A stretch of 64,000 nt of DNA from Cognatiluteimonas telluris (lineage in GTDB: Bacteria > Pseudomonadota > Gammaproteobacteria > Xanthomonadales > Xanthomonadaceae): positions 20,538 through 84,537 of the forward strand of contig NZ_JAANOY010000008.1 in NCBI RefSeq assembly GCF_011320095.1. Direction: 5' to 3'. Position numbers and translations under genes: made by a program. Each line of letters begins with the position of its first letter. The stretch's first letter is position 1. The notes under the pieces are model-generated. The model searched no databases. It was not told the DNA's origin and saw only the letters and a list, made by a program, of their open reading frames with translations. This document shows positions 9,829 to 20,054 of the stretch, in pieces.

Positions 9829-11460
9829 ATGAGCGAAGTCGAGCGCGACGTGATGGAGTACGACGTCGTCACCGTCGGCGCCGGCCCGGCCGGGCTGTCG
9901 TTCGCGATCAGGCTCAAGCAGTGCAACCCCGAGCTGAGCGTGTGCGTGATCGAGAAGGGCGCCACCGTCGGCGCGCACATCCTGTCCGGCGCGGTGATCG
10001 AACCCGGCCCGCTGGACGCGCTGTTGCCCGGCTGGCGCGACAACCCGCCACCGATCTGCGTGCCCGCCGCCGAAGACGAATTCTGGCTGCTGTCGAAAAC
10101 CGGCGCACGCAAGCTGCCGGTGCCGCCGGGCATGCACAACCGCGGCAACTTCATCGTCAGCCTCGGCGCGCTGTGCGCGTGGCTGGCGCCGCAGGCCGAA
10201 GCGCTGGGCGTGGAAATCTATCCCGGCTTCGCCGCGGCCGAGGCCCTGCATGACCCCGACGGCCGCGTCGCCGGCGTGCGCATCGGCGACATGGGCGTGG
10301 CGAAGGACGGCTCGCACAAGCCCGGCTACACCGCCGGGATCGACATCCGGGCCAAGGTCTCGGTGCTCGCCGAAGGCGCGCGCGGCAGCCTGACCAAGCA
10401 GCTGGTCAAGCGCTTCCGGCTCGATGCCGACAGCGATCCGCAGGCCTACTCGATCGGCATCAAGGAGCTGTGGCAACTGCCCGCCGGCCGCGCCACGCCG
10501 GGGAAGATCGTGCACACGCTCGGCTGGCCGGCGAGCAACGACATCTATGGCGGCAGCTTCCTCTACCACCTGGATGGCGACCGCGTCGCGCTGGGCTACG
10601 TCAGCGGACTGGATTACCGCGACCCGGACTACAAGCCCTGGGAAGCCTTCCAGCAATGGAAGAACCACCCCACGGTCGCGCCGCTGCTCGAGGGCGGCAG
10701 CATCGTCTCGGCCGGCGCGCGCGCGATCGTCACCGGCGGCTGGCAGTCGCTGCCCAAGGTCGAGATGCCCGGCGCGCTGCTGATCGGCGACGGCGCCGGC
10801 CTGCTCAACGTGCCCAAGATCAAGGGCACCCACCAGGCGATCCGCAGCGGCATGCTCGCCGCCGAGCACCTGGCGCAGTCGCTGGACCCGCGCGGGTTCG
10901 ATGCGAAGCTGCGTGCCTCGCCGGCGGTCGCCGAGCTGCGCCAGGTGCGCAACATCAAGCCCGGCTTCAAGCGCGGCCTGTGGTTCGGGTTGTTGAACGC
11001 GGCGTGGGAAACGGTCACCGGCGGACGTTCGCCGTGGACGCTCAAGGTCAAGCCCGACTGGTGCTCGCTGGACAAACTGGACGCGGATGCCCGGCGCGCC
11101 GACGACCGTGCGCGCGGCTACGTCCAGCGCACGCTGCCGCCGCGCGACCGCCTGCAGGGCGTGTACTTCGCCGCCACCGAGCACGACGAGGACCAGCCGG
11201 TGCACCTGGTGGTGCACGACACCAACATCTGCATCGAGCGATGCACGGTCGAATACGGCAATCCGTGCACGCGCTTCTGCCCGGCCAACGTCTACGAGAT
11301 CGTCGACGTGGTGACCGGTGATCCGGACACCGGCAAGCGCCTGCAGATCAACGCCGCCAACTGCGTGCACTGCAAGACCTGCGACATCAAGGATCCGTAC
11401 GAAATCATCACCTGGGTGACGCCGGAAGGCGGGTCGGGTCCGAATTACCAGAACCTGTGA
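9829..11460 (+). CDS. electron transfer flavoprotein-ubiquinone oxidoreductase (ETF-QO)
   Basis: The 543-residue protein starts with an FAD-binding VGAGPAGL motif (residues 16-23), contains the central block GWQSLPKVEMPGALLIGD, and ends in a 4Fe-4S ferredoxin-like module with Cys ligands in CTRFCPANVYE and CVHCKTCDIKDP. It takes electrons from reduced ETF and passes them to ubiquinone at the inner membrane, linking acyl-CoA and amino acid oxidation to respiration. Its partner etfBA is 6.7 kb downstream. The ATG at 9829 follows a GGAG ribosome binding site; the upstream extension has no family support. Confidence 0.97.
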   Translation: MSEVERDVMEYDVVTVGAGPAGLSFAIRLKQCNPELSVCVIEKGATVGAHILSGAVIEPGPLDALLPGWRDNPPPICVPAAEDEFWLLSKTGARKLPVPPGMHNRGNFIVSLGALCAWLAPQAEALGVEIYPGFAAAEALHDPDGRVAGVRIGDMGVAKDGSHKPGYTAGIDIRAKVSVLAEGARGSLTKQLVKRFRLDADSDPQAYSIGIKELWQLPAGRATPGKIVHTLGWPASNDIYGGSFLYHLDGDRVALGYVSGLDYRDPDYKPWEAFQQWKNHPTVAPLLEGGSIVSAGARAIVTGGWQSLPKVEMPGALLIGDGAGLLNVPKIKGTHQAIRSGMLAAEHLAQSLDPRGFDAKLRASPAVAELRQVRNIKPGFKRGLWFGLLNAAWETVTGGRSPWTLKVKPDWCSLDKLDADARRADDRARGYVQRTLPPRDRLQGVYFAATEHDEDQPVHLVVHDTNICIERCTVEYGNPCTRFCPANVYEIVDVVTGDPDTGKRLQINAANCVHCKTCDIKDPYEIITWVTPEGGSGPNYQNL

Positions 11461-11489
11461 CGCCGGCTCGACCGGCAGGAGCAAAACCC

Positions 11490-12428
11490 ATGGCCGATAC
11501 GGCAGCCAGCGCAGACGACATCATCCGGACGCTGCGTTCCTCGGCGGAAGCCTATCGCGAGGCATCACGCAAGGAGGGGTCGGTTTGGGGGCGGATGTTC
11601 TCGGACCCGGCATTCCTCGCCATCCGCGACGACGACCAGGCGGCAGCGGCGGAACTCGGGCTCAACCGGGACACCGTCGGCCTGTTGGTGATGTTGCAGC
11701 GGGCCGGCCTCAAGCCACGCTCGGGCCTCTCGCTGGGCTGCGGTTCCGGTCGCGGTGAACGTGCCCTGCTGGAGCGGCGCATCTGCGAACGATTCGTCGG
11801 CGTCGATGTCGCCCCGCAGGCGATCGAGGAAGCGCGCCAGTTCGCCGAGAAGGATGGACTTCCGATCCGCTACGTCTGCCAGGACCTCAACGCCATTGCC
11901 CTGGGTGACGAGCGCTTTGATCTCGTCGTCTGCCAGACCATCCTCCACCACGTGCTCGAGCTGGAGCACGTCCTGGATGAAATCGAACGGGTGCTGTCGC
12001 CGGAGGGCGTGTTCTACGTGCACGACTACATCGGCGAAACCCAGTTCCAGTTCAGCGACGAGCGCCTGGAGTGGATCAATGCCGTCCTCGCCGCACTTCC
12101 AGAACCATTGCGCACGAACCGGGTCGGCAACAAGGTCCTCAAGCAGGTCGGGCGGCCGGTTCCCGGCAAGCTGGTCTCGCCGTTCGAAGCCATCCGTTCG
12201 GGGGAAATCAGCGCCATGCTCAAGCAGCGCTTCGACATCGTGGAATGCCACGAGCACACGACGATCATGGACCGGGTCGTGCCGATGGGAACCCGGCGCG
12301 GATACCTGGCCGACGCCAACACACGCGCGCTGTTCGACCTGGTGAAGCTGCTGGACAAGGCGCTACTGCAAGGCGGCGTGCTCCCGCCGGTGGAAGGGCG
12401 CTACCTGCTGCGGCGCAAGCAACGTTGA
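11490..12428 (+). CDS. class I SAM-dependent methyltransferase
   Basis: The 312-residue protein has a Rossmann methyltransferase core: motif I LSLGCGSGRGE (80-90), the acidic GVDVAPQAIEEA after strand 2, DLNAIALGDERFDLVVCQTILHHV and the post-motif VLSPEGVFYVHDYIGE. The substrate is unknown; the long C-terminal region (FEAIRSGEISAMLKQ, MDRVVPMGTRRGYL) suggests a small metabolite or a sugar/lipid rather than nucleic acid. The ATG at 11490 has AGGAG nine bases upstream; a GTG overlapping the previous stop at 11457 is the alternative. It is directly downstream of ETF-QO and ends at a strong bidirectional terminator. Confidence 0.85.
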   Translation: MADTAASADDIIRTLRSSAEAYREASRKEGSVWGRMFSDPAFLAIRDDDQAAAAELGLNRDTVGLLVMLQRAGLKPRSGLSLGCGSGRGERALLERRICERFVGVDVAPQAIEEARQFAEKDGLPIRYVCQDLNAIALGDERFDLVVCQTILHHVLELEHVLDEIERVLSPEGVFYVHDYIGETQFQFSDERLEWINAVLAALPEPLRTNRVGNKVLKQVGRPVPGKLVSPFEAIRSGEISAMLKQRFDIVECHEHTTIMDRVVPMGTRRGYLADANTRALFDLVKLLDKALLQGGVLPPVEGRYLLRRKQR

Positions 12429-12441
12429 TCCCATGACAAAA

Positions 12442-12468
12442 AAGAGAGCCGCCCAAGGCGGCTCTCTT
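12442..12468. terminator. bidirectional intrinsic terminator
   Basis: A perfect 12-bp stem (AAGAGAGCCGCC / GGCGGCTCTCTT) with a 3-nt loop lies between two convergent genes. It has A residues on the left and TTGTT on the right, so it can terminate both the methyltransferase and the leftward metalloprotease transcript. Confidence 0.85.
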
Positions 12469-12486
12469 GTTCCATGCCGTCGCCGC

Positions 12487-14880
12487 TCAGCCCGCGGGAA
12501 CCCATTGCAGGTTCGATACGGTTGAAACCGACTGTGCCGTACTGATGTTCGCCGACCTCCAGATGATGTTGGCTCCGCTGCTTGCGTTGCGCCACAGCAC
12601 ATCGGCCTTGTGGTCGCCGTTGAAGTCGCCAAAGCCCGCCACGTTGTAGGTGGTGCTGGCCGAGTGCACGGGCATGTAGTTGGACCGGAAGGCACTCAAC
12701 CAGACGGAATTGGCTCCCGAGTTCACATTGCGCCAGAACACATCGGCACGACCGTCGCCATTGAAGTCGGCGACGCCCGCGATCACCCAGTTCAAGTCTG
12801 TGGCCGCATTGATCGCCTGCTGGGTCGAATAGTTGGCGGAGCGCCAGATGGCGTTGGATCCGCTGATGACGTTCCGCCACAGGATGTCGGCCTTGTGATC
12901 ACCGTTGAAGTCGCCCACGCCAACCACGATCCAGGCTCGGCCAGCGACGGCATGGACAGCCTGCGCGCTGCCGGAGCGTCCGGACTTCCAGATGACGTTG
13001 GAGCCACTCTCGGCGTTGCGCCACAGGATGTCCGACTTGCCGTCGCCGTTGAAGTCGGCGATGCCAGCCACCTCCCAGGCGGTTTCGCGGGCACTCGTCG
13101 CCTGCGCGGTCCGATAATTGCCCGATAGCCAGATGGAATTACTGCCGGTGTTGGCATTGCGCCACAGGACGTCGGAGCGGCCATCGCCATTGAAGTCCCC
13201 CACTCCGCCGACGACCCATGCGGTGCCCGCCGAATGGATGTACAAGGTCGTTGCAGAGTTGCCCGACAACCAGATGGAGTTGGCGCCGGTGACCGTGTTG
13301 CGCCACAGGATGTCCGACTTGCCGTCGCCATTGAAGTCGCCGCGGTTGTCAACACCCATGACCTGGGTCTTTGCCGCGCGGAAGGCCGCGACCGCCGGCA
13401 TCGTCCTGATCAGGGTCTGGGCATTGTCGGCCACGTTGGTCTCGCCGCAGGCCAAGCCGCCACACGAGGTGAGGCGCGGGTTGGAAAACACGCGATATGC
13501 CGTCTGTCCCACTGTCGGAATCGCCATGATCGTGTAGAAGTTTCCGCCGCCAGCGCCCGTGCTGTAGCCGAAGGAATAGCCGTACCGGCCATACTCACCT
13601 GGATCCAGGGGATCGTTGTCGGTATTGGTGTCATCGTCACCGGCCGCCGCCGTCCGGTCATGGGCAAGCCCCAGGTTATGACCGATTTCATGCGCCAGTG
13701 TTTCCGTCCGGCAGATGCCACCGGCGGAGTCGCTGATCACCGACAGCCCATACGCGGCACTGCTGGCGGTGATCGGCTGTTGCCCGCCACCAATCAGCCA
13801 GGCTACGCCGCACGTTTGGTTTTCCGTCTTGTAATCGCGCACCAACGACACGAGGTCGGCGCCGAACTGGTTGCGCGCGGCAATCAACGGGGCGAGCCCG
13901 GCCGGTACCGACGACGCGTTGCAGCTGACATCGCCGTCGGGCAAGTGCAACTGGCCGCTGGCAACCGTCGAGCACTGCAGCCCCGACAGGTCGAACAGCG
14001 CACTGCGGTTGGTCGTCGTGTCGGCATAGTTGACCTGGACCGTGCGCACCAGGCGCAGCCGACCGCCGACATGGCTGTTCGAAAAGGCCTGGTTCGCGAC
14101 ATCGACCAGGAAGTTCAACCGGGTCTTAACCTGGGAAAATCCGCCGAGACGGGTCTTCAACCCGCTGGAATACCCGAGGACCAGATCGACAGTGGCTCCG
14201 TCCGAGGTCTGGGTCGCCGATGCCTGCCTGCTGGGGACCGACGCCGCCAAGGCCGACACCAGCGCGGAACCCATGGCTGTCGGCGACGTCCCCGACGCCC
14301 GGTCTGGCGCATTCAGGACATCCGGGCCTCCAGCCACGGCCGTTGTGGGCGAGCCAGCCAGCTTGCGTACGTCGGTTTCAACCAGCCATGTCCGACCGCC
14401 CTTCGAGGTGATCTCGAATGGCAGGCCTTTGTCATTGGGAATCGACCCGAATACCGCCTTGTCACCGAACGTGAGGATCGCCTCCTGTCCACCTCGGCTG
14501 CCTTCGGGCTGGCCGATCCACGTCCAGTTGCCGTCGGCGTGTTCGATTTGACGCTCGTAACGCAACCGGATCGGATGGCCGTCCGGTGCATCGAGGACCA
14601 TCCCGCCCTCGGCGACCGAGCGCAATGCATGGGCTTCACTCAGGTCGACTGCGTGCCACGTGGTCGCCCCGCTGTTCAGCGTTGCGTGCGGTGAATACGC
14701 GAGCAGGCTTCCATGATCGGCCATCGATGCAATCGATGACGCGTGCGGGGCAGGCGCATCGGTGAAGGAGGGCGTTGCAGACGCTGCCTGTGCAGTCGGC
14801 GTGGTCGACGCCTGTTGGGAATTCGAAGGGCAACCGGCCAGAAGGCCGGCAAGGGCTCCACATAAAAGAGCGATGCGCAT
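12487..14880 (-). CDS. metalloprotease lipoprotein (reprolysin-like M12) with C-terminal FG-GAP repeats
   Basis: The 797-residue protein has a lipobox LLAGC (Cys17), a Thr/Ala-rich linker, an N-terminal beta region, and a zinc protease domain with the extended motif HEIGHNLGLAHD at 397-408 and a Met-turn YTIMAI around residue 452, the metzincin pattern. From about residue 513 there are six FG-GAP/VCBS-type repeats, each with a DFNGDxKSDILWRN calcium-binding-like core about 49 residues apart. It is predicted to be a surface- or outer-membrane-anchored protease. A full paralogue lies at 22290-24734. It is monocistronic and shares a terminator with the gene it faces. Confidence 0.88.
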   Translation of the reverse strand: MRIALLCGALAGLLAGCPSNSQQASTTPTAQAASATPSFTDAPAPHASSIASMADHGSLLAYSPHATLNSGATTWHAVDLSEAHALRSVAEGGMVLDAPDGHPIRLRYERQIEHADGNWTWIGQPEGSRGGQEAILTFGDKAVFGSIPNDKGLPFEITSKGGRTWLVETDVRKLAGSPTTAVAGGPDVLNAPDRASGTSPTAMGSALVSALAASVPSRQASATQTSDGATVDLVLGYSSGLKTRLGGFSQVKTRLNFLVDVANQAFSNSHVGGRLRLVRTVQVNYADTTTNRSALFDLSGLQCSTVASGQLHLPDGDVSCNASSVPAGLAPLIAARNQFGADLVSLVRDYKTENQTCGVAWLIGGGQQPITASSAAYGLSVISDSAGGICRTETLAHEIGHNLGLAHDRTAAAGDDDTNTDNDPLDPGEYGRYGYSFGYSTGAGGGNFYTIMAIPTVGQTAYRVFSNPRLTSCGGLACGETNVADNAQTLIRTMPAVAAFRAAKTQVMGVDNRGDFNGDGKSDILWRNTVTGANSIWLSGNSATTLYIHSAGTAWVVGGVGDFNGDGRSDVLWRNANTGSNSIWLSGNYRTAQATSARETAWEVAGIADFNGDGKSDILWRNAESGSNVIWKSGRSGSAQAVHAVAGRAWIVVGVGDFNGDHKADILWRNVISGSNAIWRSANYSTQQAINAATDLNWVIAGVADFNGDGRADVFWRNVNSGANSVWLSAFRSNYMPVHSASTTYNVAGFGDFNGDHKADVLWRNASSGANIIWRSANISTAQSVSTVSNLQWVPAG

Positions 14881-15079
14881 GTCAGGACACCGAATTCAGC
14901 TGACGGGGCGCTCGTGATAATTCAGCAGGGGTCATCGATGTGTGAATGCGTGCGCCTGCTCTTTGCAAGCGTTGCACCGGCTCATCGATGGCAAGACTGA
15001 CCGGGATCGCCTGGCGGCTTTCGGATGGCTCACGCGCAATTCACGACATGTTTCTTCGTGTCAATTCCGCGTCAAGGAT

Positions 15080-16975
15080 TCAATGCCTAGACATATAGCG
15101 CAGCACCCGTGCGGCGAGTTCTTCGGTCGCCTCGGCTGCGCTTTCCAGTACGATCTCCGCATGCGCCGGGCGTTCGTAGGGCGAATCGATGCCGGTGAAG
15201 TTGGCGATCTCGCCGGCGCGCGCCTTCGCATACAGCCCCTTCACATCGCGTTGCTCGGCGACTTCCAGTGGCGCGTCGACGAAGATCTCGACGAACTCGC
15301 CGTCGCCGAACAACTCGCGCGCCATCCGACGTTCGGCGATGAAGGGCGAGATGAAACTCACCAGCACGATCAGGCCGGCGTCGACCATCAGCCGCGCGAC
15401 TTCCGCCACGCGACGGATGTTTTCCACGCGATCCTCGTCGGTGAAGCCCAGATCCTTGTTCAAGCCGTGGCGCACGTTGTCGCCGTCGAGCAGGTAGGTG
15501 TGCTGGCCCATGGCGAGCAGGCGTTTCTCCACCAGGTTGGCGATGGTCGACTTGCCCGACCCCGACAGGCCGGTGAACCACAGGCAGCGCGGCTGCTGGT
15601 GCTTGATCCGCGCGCGCGCGGCCTTGTCGACGTCGACGTGCTGCCAGTGGATGTTGCCGGCGCGGCGCAGTGCGAAATCGAGCGTGCCGGCGGCCACGGT
15701 GGCATAGCTCTGGCGGTCGATGAGGATGAACGCGCCCAGTTCACGATTGTCGGCGTAGGGCTCGAACGCCACCGCCTGGTCCAGGTGCAGGTTGCAGTAC
15801 GCGACCTCGTTGAGCTCCAGGTGCTTGGCGGCCAGGTGTTCCTGGGTGTTGACGTCGACCTTGTGCTTGATTTCGGTCACGGTCGCGCCGACGGTGCGCG
15901 CGCCGATCTTGAGCCAGTACGGCCGCCCCGGCAGCAAGGCATGCTCGCCCAGCCACAGCAGGTGCACGGCAAACTGGTCGGCGACCTGCGGCGGGTTGTG
16001 CGCGGCGGCGATGACGTCGCCGCGACTGATGTCGAGTTCGTCGCCGAGCGTCAGCGTGACGGCCTGCCCCGCGCGCGCGCGCGCCAGATCGCCATCGGCG
16101 GTGACGATCCGCGCCACGGTCGAACGCCGGCCGGACGGCAGCGCCACGATCTCGTCGCCGGCTTGCACCTCGCCGGCGACGATCGTGCCGGCAAAGCCGC
16201 GGAAGCTCGAATCGGGGCGGCACACCCATTGCACCGGCATGCGCAGGCCAAGCTCGCTGGACTTGCGCGAGACATCGACGGTTTCCAGGTGCTCGAGCAG
16301 CGTCGGTCCGCGATACCACGGCATTGCGTCCGAACGCTGCAGCATGTTGTCGCCCCTGAGTGCGGACAACGGCAGGCAGGTGACGTGTTCGATGCCCAGC
16401 TGCGCGGCCAGTTCGCGGTAGCCGTCGACGATCGCCTCGAAGACGCCTTCGTCGTAATCGACCAGGTCCATCTTGTTCACCGCCAGCAGCACATGGCGGA
16501 TGCCCAGCAGCGACACGATGTAGCTGTGGCGGCGGGTCTGCGTCAGCAGGCCCTTGCGCGCGTCGACCAGCACCACCGCCAGGTCGGCGGTGGACGCGCC
16601 GGTGGCCATGTTGCGGGTGTACTGCTCGTGTCCCGGGCAATCGGCGACGATGAACTTGCGCTTCTCGGTGCTGAAGAAGCGGTAGGCGACATCGATGGTG
16701 ATGCCCTGCTCGCGCTCGGCGGCCAGGCCATCGACCAGCAGCGCGAAATCGATGTCCTGGCCCTGGGTGCCGTGGCGGCGGCTGTCGGCCTCCAGCGTGG
16801 CCAGCTGGTCGTCGAACAGCAATCGCGTGTCGTGCAGCAGGCGCCCGATCAGCGTGCTCTTGCCGTCGTCGACGCTGCCGCAGGTAATGAAGCGCAGCAG
16901 GCCCTTGGTCTCGTGCTGCTGCAGGTAGGCGGCGACCGCGGTGGCGGCGTCGCTCGCGGGAAGGATCGCTTCCAT
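15080..16975 (-). CDS. cysNC: bifunctional sulfate adenylyltransferase subunit 1 / APS kinase (CysN-CysC fusion)
   Basis: Residues 1-440 are CysN, the GTPase subunit of ATP sulfurylase, with G1 GSVDDGKS at 33-40, DCPGH at 112-116 and NKMD at 167-170. Residues 460-631 are APS kinase with P-loop GLSGSGKS at 469-476 and DGDNVRHGL. The protein thus activates sulfate to APS and phosphorylates it to PAPS, as in NodQ. It overlaps cysD by one base. PAPS serves sulfite production but is also the donor for sulfotransferases, two of which are encoded at 40.8-45.1 kb. Confidence 0.97.
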   Translation of the reverse strand: MEAILPASDAATAVAAYLQQHETKGLLRFITCGSVDDGKSTLIGRLLHDTRLLFDDQLATLEADSRRHGTQGQDIDFALLVDGLAAEREQGITIDVAYRFFSTEKRKFIVADCPGHEQYTRNMATGASTADLAVVLVDARKGLLTQTRRHSYIVSLLGIRHVLLAVNKMDLVDYDEGVFEAIVDGYRELAAQLGIEHVTCLPLSALRGDNMLQRSDAMPWYRGPTLLEHLETVDVSRKSSELGLRMPVQWVCRPDSSFRGFAGTIVAGEVQAGDEIVALPSGRRSTVARIVTADGDLARARAGQAVTLTLGDELDISRGDVIAAAHNPPQVADQFAVHLLWLGEHALLPGRPYWLKIGARTVGATVTEIKHKVDVNTQEHLAAKHLELNEVAYCNLHLDQAVAFEPYADNRELGAFILIDRQSYATVAAGTLDFALRRAGNIHWQHVDVDKAARARIKHQQPRCLWFTGLSGSGKSTIANLVEKRLLAMGQHTYLLDGDNVRHGLNKDLGFTDEDRVENIRRVAEVARLMVDAGLIVLVSFISPFIAERRMARELFGDGEFVEIFVDAPLEVAEQRDVKGLYAKARAGEIANFTGIDSPYERPAHAEIVLESAAEATEELAARVLRYMSRH

Positions 16976-17886
16976 CAGAAGTAGCCCTCCTGCTTCTTCT
17001 TTTCCATCGACGCCGAGGGGTCCTGGTCGATCACGCGGCCCTGGCGCTCGGAGGTCGTCGCCACCAGCATCTCGGCGATGATCTTCTCCAGCGTGTCGGC
17101 CTCGGATTCGATCGCGCCGGTGAGCGGATAGCAGCCCAGGGTGCGGAAGCGGATCTTCTTCATCACCGGCTGCTCGCCGTCATGCAGCGGCAGGCGTCCG
17201 TCGTCGACCATGATCAGCGCGCCGTCGCGCTCGACCACCGGGCGCTCGGCCGCAAGATAGAGCGACGGCACCGGGATCTTCTCGCGGAAGATGTACAACC
17301 ACACGTCGAGCTCGGTCCAGTTGGAGATCGGGAACACGCGCACCGATTCGCCCTTGTGGATCCGGGTGTTGTAGACATCCCACAGCTCCGGGCGCTGGTT
17401 CTTCGGGTCCCAGCGGTGCTGGGCGCTGCGGAAGGAGAAGATGCGCTCCTTGGCGCGGGATTTTTCCTCGTCGCGGCGCGCGCCGCCGATCGCGGCATCG
17501 AAGCCCCACTTGTCCAGCGCCTGCTTCAGCGCCTGCGTCTTCATCACGTCGGTGTGCACGGTGGCGCCGTGGCTGATCGGGCCGATGCCTTGGGCGATGC
17601 CGTCGGGATTGGTCCAGGTGCGCAGCTCGACCCCGGTCTCTGCCGCGCGCCGGTCGCGGAAGGCGATCATCTCGCGGAACTTCCACGTCGTGTCGACGTG
17701 CAGCAGCGGGATCGGCGGGCGCGAGGGATAAAACGCCTTGAGCAGCAGGTGCAGCAGCACCGAGCTGTCCTTGCCCACCGAATACATCATCACCGGATTG
17801 CGGAATTCCGCCGCGACCTCGCGCAGGATGTGGATGCTTTCGGCTTCCAGGCGGTCGAGGTGGGACAGGAGGGCGGCGTCGGGCAT
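16975..17886 (-). CDS. cysD: sulfate adenylyltransferase subunit 2 (CysD)
   Basis: The 303-residue protein is full length for CysD. It carries the PP-loop ATP pyrophosphatase motif SVGKDSS at 36-42 and the conserved block [20 protein letters not shown]. With CysN it forms APS from ATP and sulfate. The stop overlaps the cysNC ATG (ATGA), so the two are coupled. The ATG at 17886 is the family start. A TAAAAT at 17913-17918 on this strand is a plausible -10 for the operon. The C-terminal KKKQEGYF ending is typical. Confidence 0.97.
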   Translation of the reverse strand: MPDAALLSHLDRLEAESIHILREVAAEFRNPVMMYSVGKDSSVLLHLLLKAFYPSRPPIPLLHVDTTWKFREMIAFRDRRAAETGVELRTWTNPDGIAQGIGPISHGATVHTDVMKTQALKQALDKWGFDAAIGGARRDEEKSRAKERIFSFRSAQHRWDPKNQRPELWDVYNTRIHKGESVRVFPISNWTELDVWLYIFREKIPVPSLYLAAERPVVERDGALIMVDDGRLPLHDGEQPVMKKIRFRTLGCYPLTGAIESEADTLEKIIAEMLVATTSERQGRVIDQDPSASMEKKKQEGYF

Positions 17887-18123
17887 CGGGCGGCAAGGCG
17901 TGGAGGCCGCGCATTTTAGCCCGCCGCTGCCGTCGATGCCCCGCGCAGCGCGGCGATACCGCGGCAATCCGGACGAATCGGCCTCGGCGCCGCTTCCTCC
18001 TGTGTCGCCATCCACGCCCCGGCCGACTCGCGCCGGCGCCGTTGGCCCGCTAAAATCCCCGGTTCGCTCTCTCCGGCACCGGCGTCCTGCCCTGCCGCCC
18101 CCGCCATTCCAGGAGCCCGGACG

Positions 18124-18870
18124 ATGAAGATCCTCGTCGGCTACAAGCGCGTCGTGGACTACAACGTCCGCATCCAGGTCAAGCCCGATGGCTCGGGCGT
18201 GGTCACCGACGGCGTCAAGCTGTCGCCCAACCCGTTCGACGAGATCGCGCTGGAAGAGGCACTCCGCCTGCGCGACAAGGGCATCGCGACCGAGGTCGTC
18301 GTCGCCACCATCGCGCCGGCCGATGCCCAGGCGCACCTGCGCAACGGACTGGCCATGGGTGCCAACCGCGCGATCCACGTGATCGCCGATCGTGCGGTAC
18401 AACCACTGACCGCGGCGCGCGCGCTGCTCAAGCTGGTCGAGCGCGAACAGCCGGACCTGGTCATCCTCGGCAAGCAGGCGATCGACGACGACTGCAACCA
18501 GACCGGGCAGATGCTGGCGACCTTGTGGGGCCGGCCGCAGGCGACGTTCGCGTCGAAGCTGGAGATCGCCGCCGGCAAGGCCACGGTCACGCGCGAGGTC
18601 GACGCCGGGCTGGAGACGCTGGAAGTCGACCTGCCCGCGGTCGTCACCACCGACCTGCGCCTGAACGAGCCGCGGTTCATCAAGCTGCCGGACATCATGA
18701 AGGCCAAGAGCAAGCCGCTGGAGGCGATCGCCTTCGCCGACCTCGGCGTCGAGGACGGCGACCAACTGCAGACGACGCACTACGCGCCGCCGACCAGGCG
18801 CGGCAAGGGCGTGATGGTGAAGGACGTGGCCGAGCTCGTCGCCGCGTTGAGACAGAAAGGGCTGGTGTAG
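18124..18870 (+). CDS. etfB: electron transfer flavoprotein beta subunit
   Basis: The 248-residue protein matches EtfB throughout ([34 protein letters not shown], and the signature [24 protein letters not shown]). It binds AMP and pairs with EtfA to collect electrons from acyl-CoA dehydrogenases and hand them to ETF-QO. It is divergent from cysD across 237 bp, with a possible -10 TAAAAT at 18051-18056. EtfA follows after an unusually long 140-bp gap that holds two palindromic repeats. Confidence 0.98.
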   Translation: MKILVGYKRVVDYNVRIQVKPDGSGVVTDGVKLSPNPFDEIALEEALRLRDKGIATEVVVATIAPADAQAHLRNGLAMGANRAIHVIADRAVQPLTAARALLKLVEREQPDLVILGKQAIDDDCNQTGQMLATLWGRPQATFASKLEIAAGKATVTREVDAGLETLEVDLPAVVTTDLRLNEPRFIKLPDIMKAKSKPLEAIAFADLGVEDGDQLQTTHYAPPTRRGKGVMVKDVAELVAALRQKGLV

Positions 18871-18898
18871 CGCGGCTCCGCCCGGCCTGGCGATGCAG

Positions 18899-18996
18899 GT
18901 GGGTTGAACCCGCCCCGCACCGCCGACTGCCGGGAAGGCGCGTGCGCTGCGTCGCCACTTCCAGATTCCAGACGGCGGGTTGAACCCCGCCCCACG
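18899..18996. repeat. two copies of a short palindromic repeat between etfB and etfA
   Basis: Copies of GGYGGGTTGAACCCSGCCCC lie near 18899-18919 and 18974-18995 in direct orientation. Each can form a small hairpin with GGCGGGTT on one side and AACCCGCC on the other. They fill most of the etfB-etfA gap. Confidence 0.7.
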
Positions 18997-19010
18997 TTGC
19001 AAGGATCGTC

Positions 19011-19949
19011 ATGTCCAAGGTACTCATCGTCGCCGAACACCTCGATGGCAAGCTCAACGCCGCGACCGCACGCTGCGTGTCCGCCGCGCAGGCGCTGCAA
19101 CCCGAGGCGATCGATGTCGCCGTGCTCGCCGCCGATCCGGCCGCCGTCGCCGCACAGGCGGCGCAGATCGCCGGGGTCACGCGGGTGCTGGCGGTGGCCA
19201 ACGTCGCCGACGCGCAGGCGATCGCGCAGGTGCAGGCTCCGCAGGTCGCGCAACTGGGCGCCGGCTACACCCACGTGTTTGGTCCCAGCACAACCTTCGG
19301 CAAGGACCTCATGCCCTGCGTGGCCGCGCTGCTCGGCGTGGCGCAGGTGTCCGACGTGATGGCGGTTGAATCCAGCCACGTCTTCAAGCGACCAATCTAC
19401 GCCGGCAATGCGATCGTGACCGTGCAGGCACCGGCCGATCGCATCGTGGTGGCCACCATCCGCACCGCATCGTGGCCCGAAGCTTCCGGCGGCGGCACGG
19501 CCGCGGTGGAACCGGCGCAGGTCGATGCCACGCTGCCGACCCACACCCGGTACATCGGCCTGGCCGCCGGCAATTCCGATCGCCCGGACCTGCAGGGCGC
19601 GCGACGGGTGGTGTCCGGTGGCCGCGGCGTCGGCTCGGCGGAGAACTTCAAGATCATCTATGACCTGGCCGACAAGCTTGGCGCCGCCGTTGGCGCCTCG
19701 CGCGCCGCCGTGGATGCCGGTTATGTGTCCAGCGAACTGCAGGTCGGCCAGACCGGCAAGATCATCGCGCCCGACCTCTACATCGCCGTAGGCATCAGCG
19801 GCGCGATCCAGCACCTGACCGGGATCAAGGACGCCGGCACCATCGTCGCGATCAACAAGGATCCGGAGAGCCCGATCTTCGAGGTCGCCGACATCGGCCT
19901 GGTCGGCGATCTTTTCAAGCTGTTGCCGGAACTGCAGCAGGCCCTCTGA
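19011..19949 (+). CDS. etfA: electron transfer flavoprotein alpha subunit
   Basis: The 312-residue protein is full length for EtfA, with an N-terminal Rossmann-like domain (MSKVLIVAEHLDGKL) and a C-terminal FAD domain (GGRGVGSAENFKIIYDLA, GASRAAVDAGY, QVGQTGKIIAPDLYIA, ISGAIQHLTGIKDAGTIVAINKD). It carries the FAD of the ETF heterodimer. In Xanthomonas this gene marks one border of the variable LPS locus, with metB at the other, and the same frame is present here. Confidence 0.98.
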   Translation: MSKVLIVAEHLDGKLNAATARCVSAAQALQPEAIDVAVLAADPAAVAAQAAQIAGVTRVLAVANVADAQAIAQVQAPQVAQLGAGYTHVFGPSTTFGKDLMPCVAALLGVAQVSDVMAVESSHVFKRPIYAGNAIVTVQAPADRIVVATIRTASWPEASGGGTAAVEPAQVDATLPTHTRYIGLAAGNSDRPDLQGARRVVSGGRGVGSAENFKIIYDLADKLGAAVGASRAAVDAGYVSSELQVGQTGKIIAPDLYIAVGISGAIQHLTGIKDAGTIVAINKDPESPIFEVADIGLVGDLFKLLPELQQAL

Positions 19950-20054
19950 GGTCGAGGACGCGGGCCGTCGGCCGGGCCATCGGCTCCGGCCCTGTGCGCC
20001 GGATCCGAGGCCGTTCCCGTGTCGCCGCCGCGCCAACCATCCAACTTCCAGGCC

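Noticed and set aside
12600..13370. Regularly spaced near-identical segments that could suggest a CRISPR or tandem repeat array
   Set aside because: They are in-frame codons of six FG-GAP repeats of about 49 residues, not short repeats with unique spacers.
18871..19010. Possible riboswitch or attenuator upstream of etfA
   Set aside because: The only structure is two copies of a small palindromic repeat, with no terminator T-tract and no match to a known riboswitch pattern.
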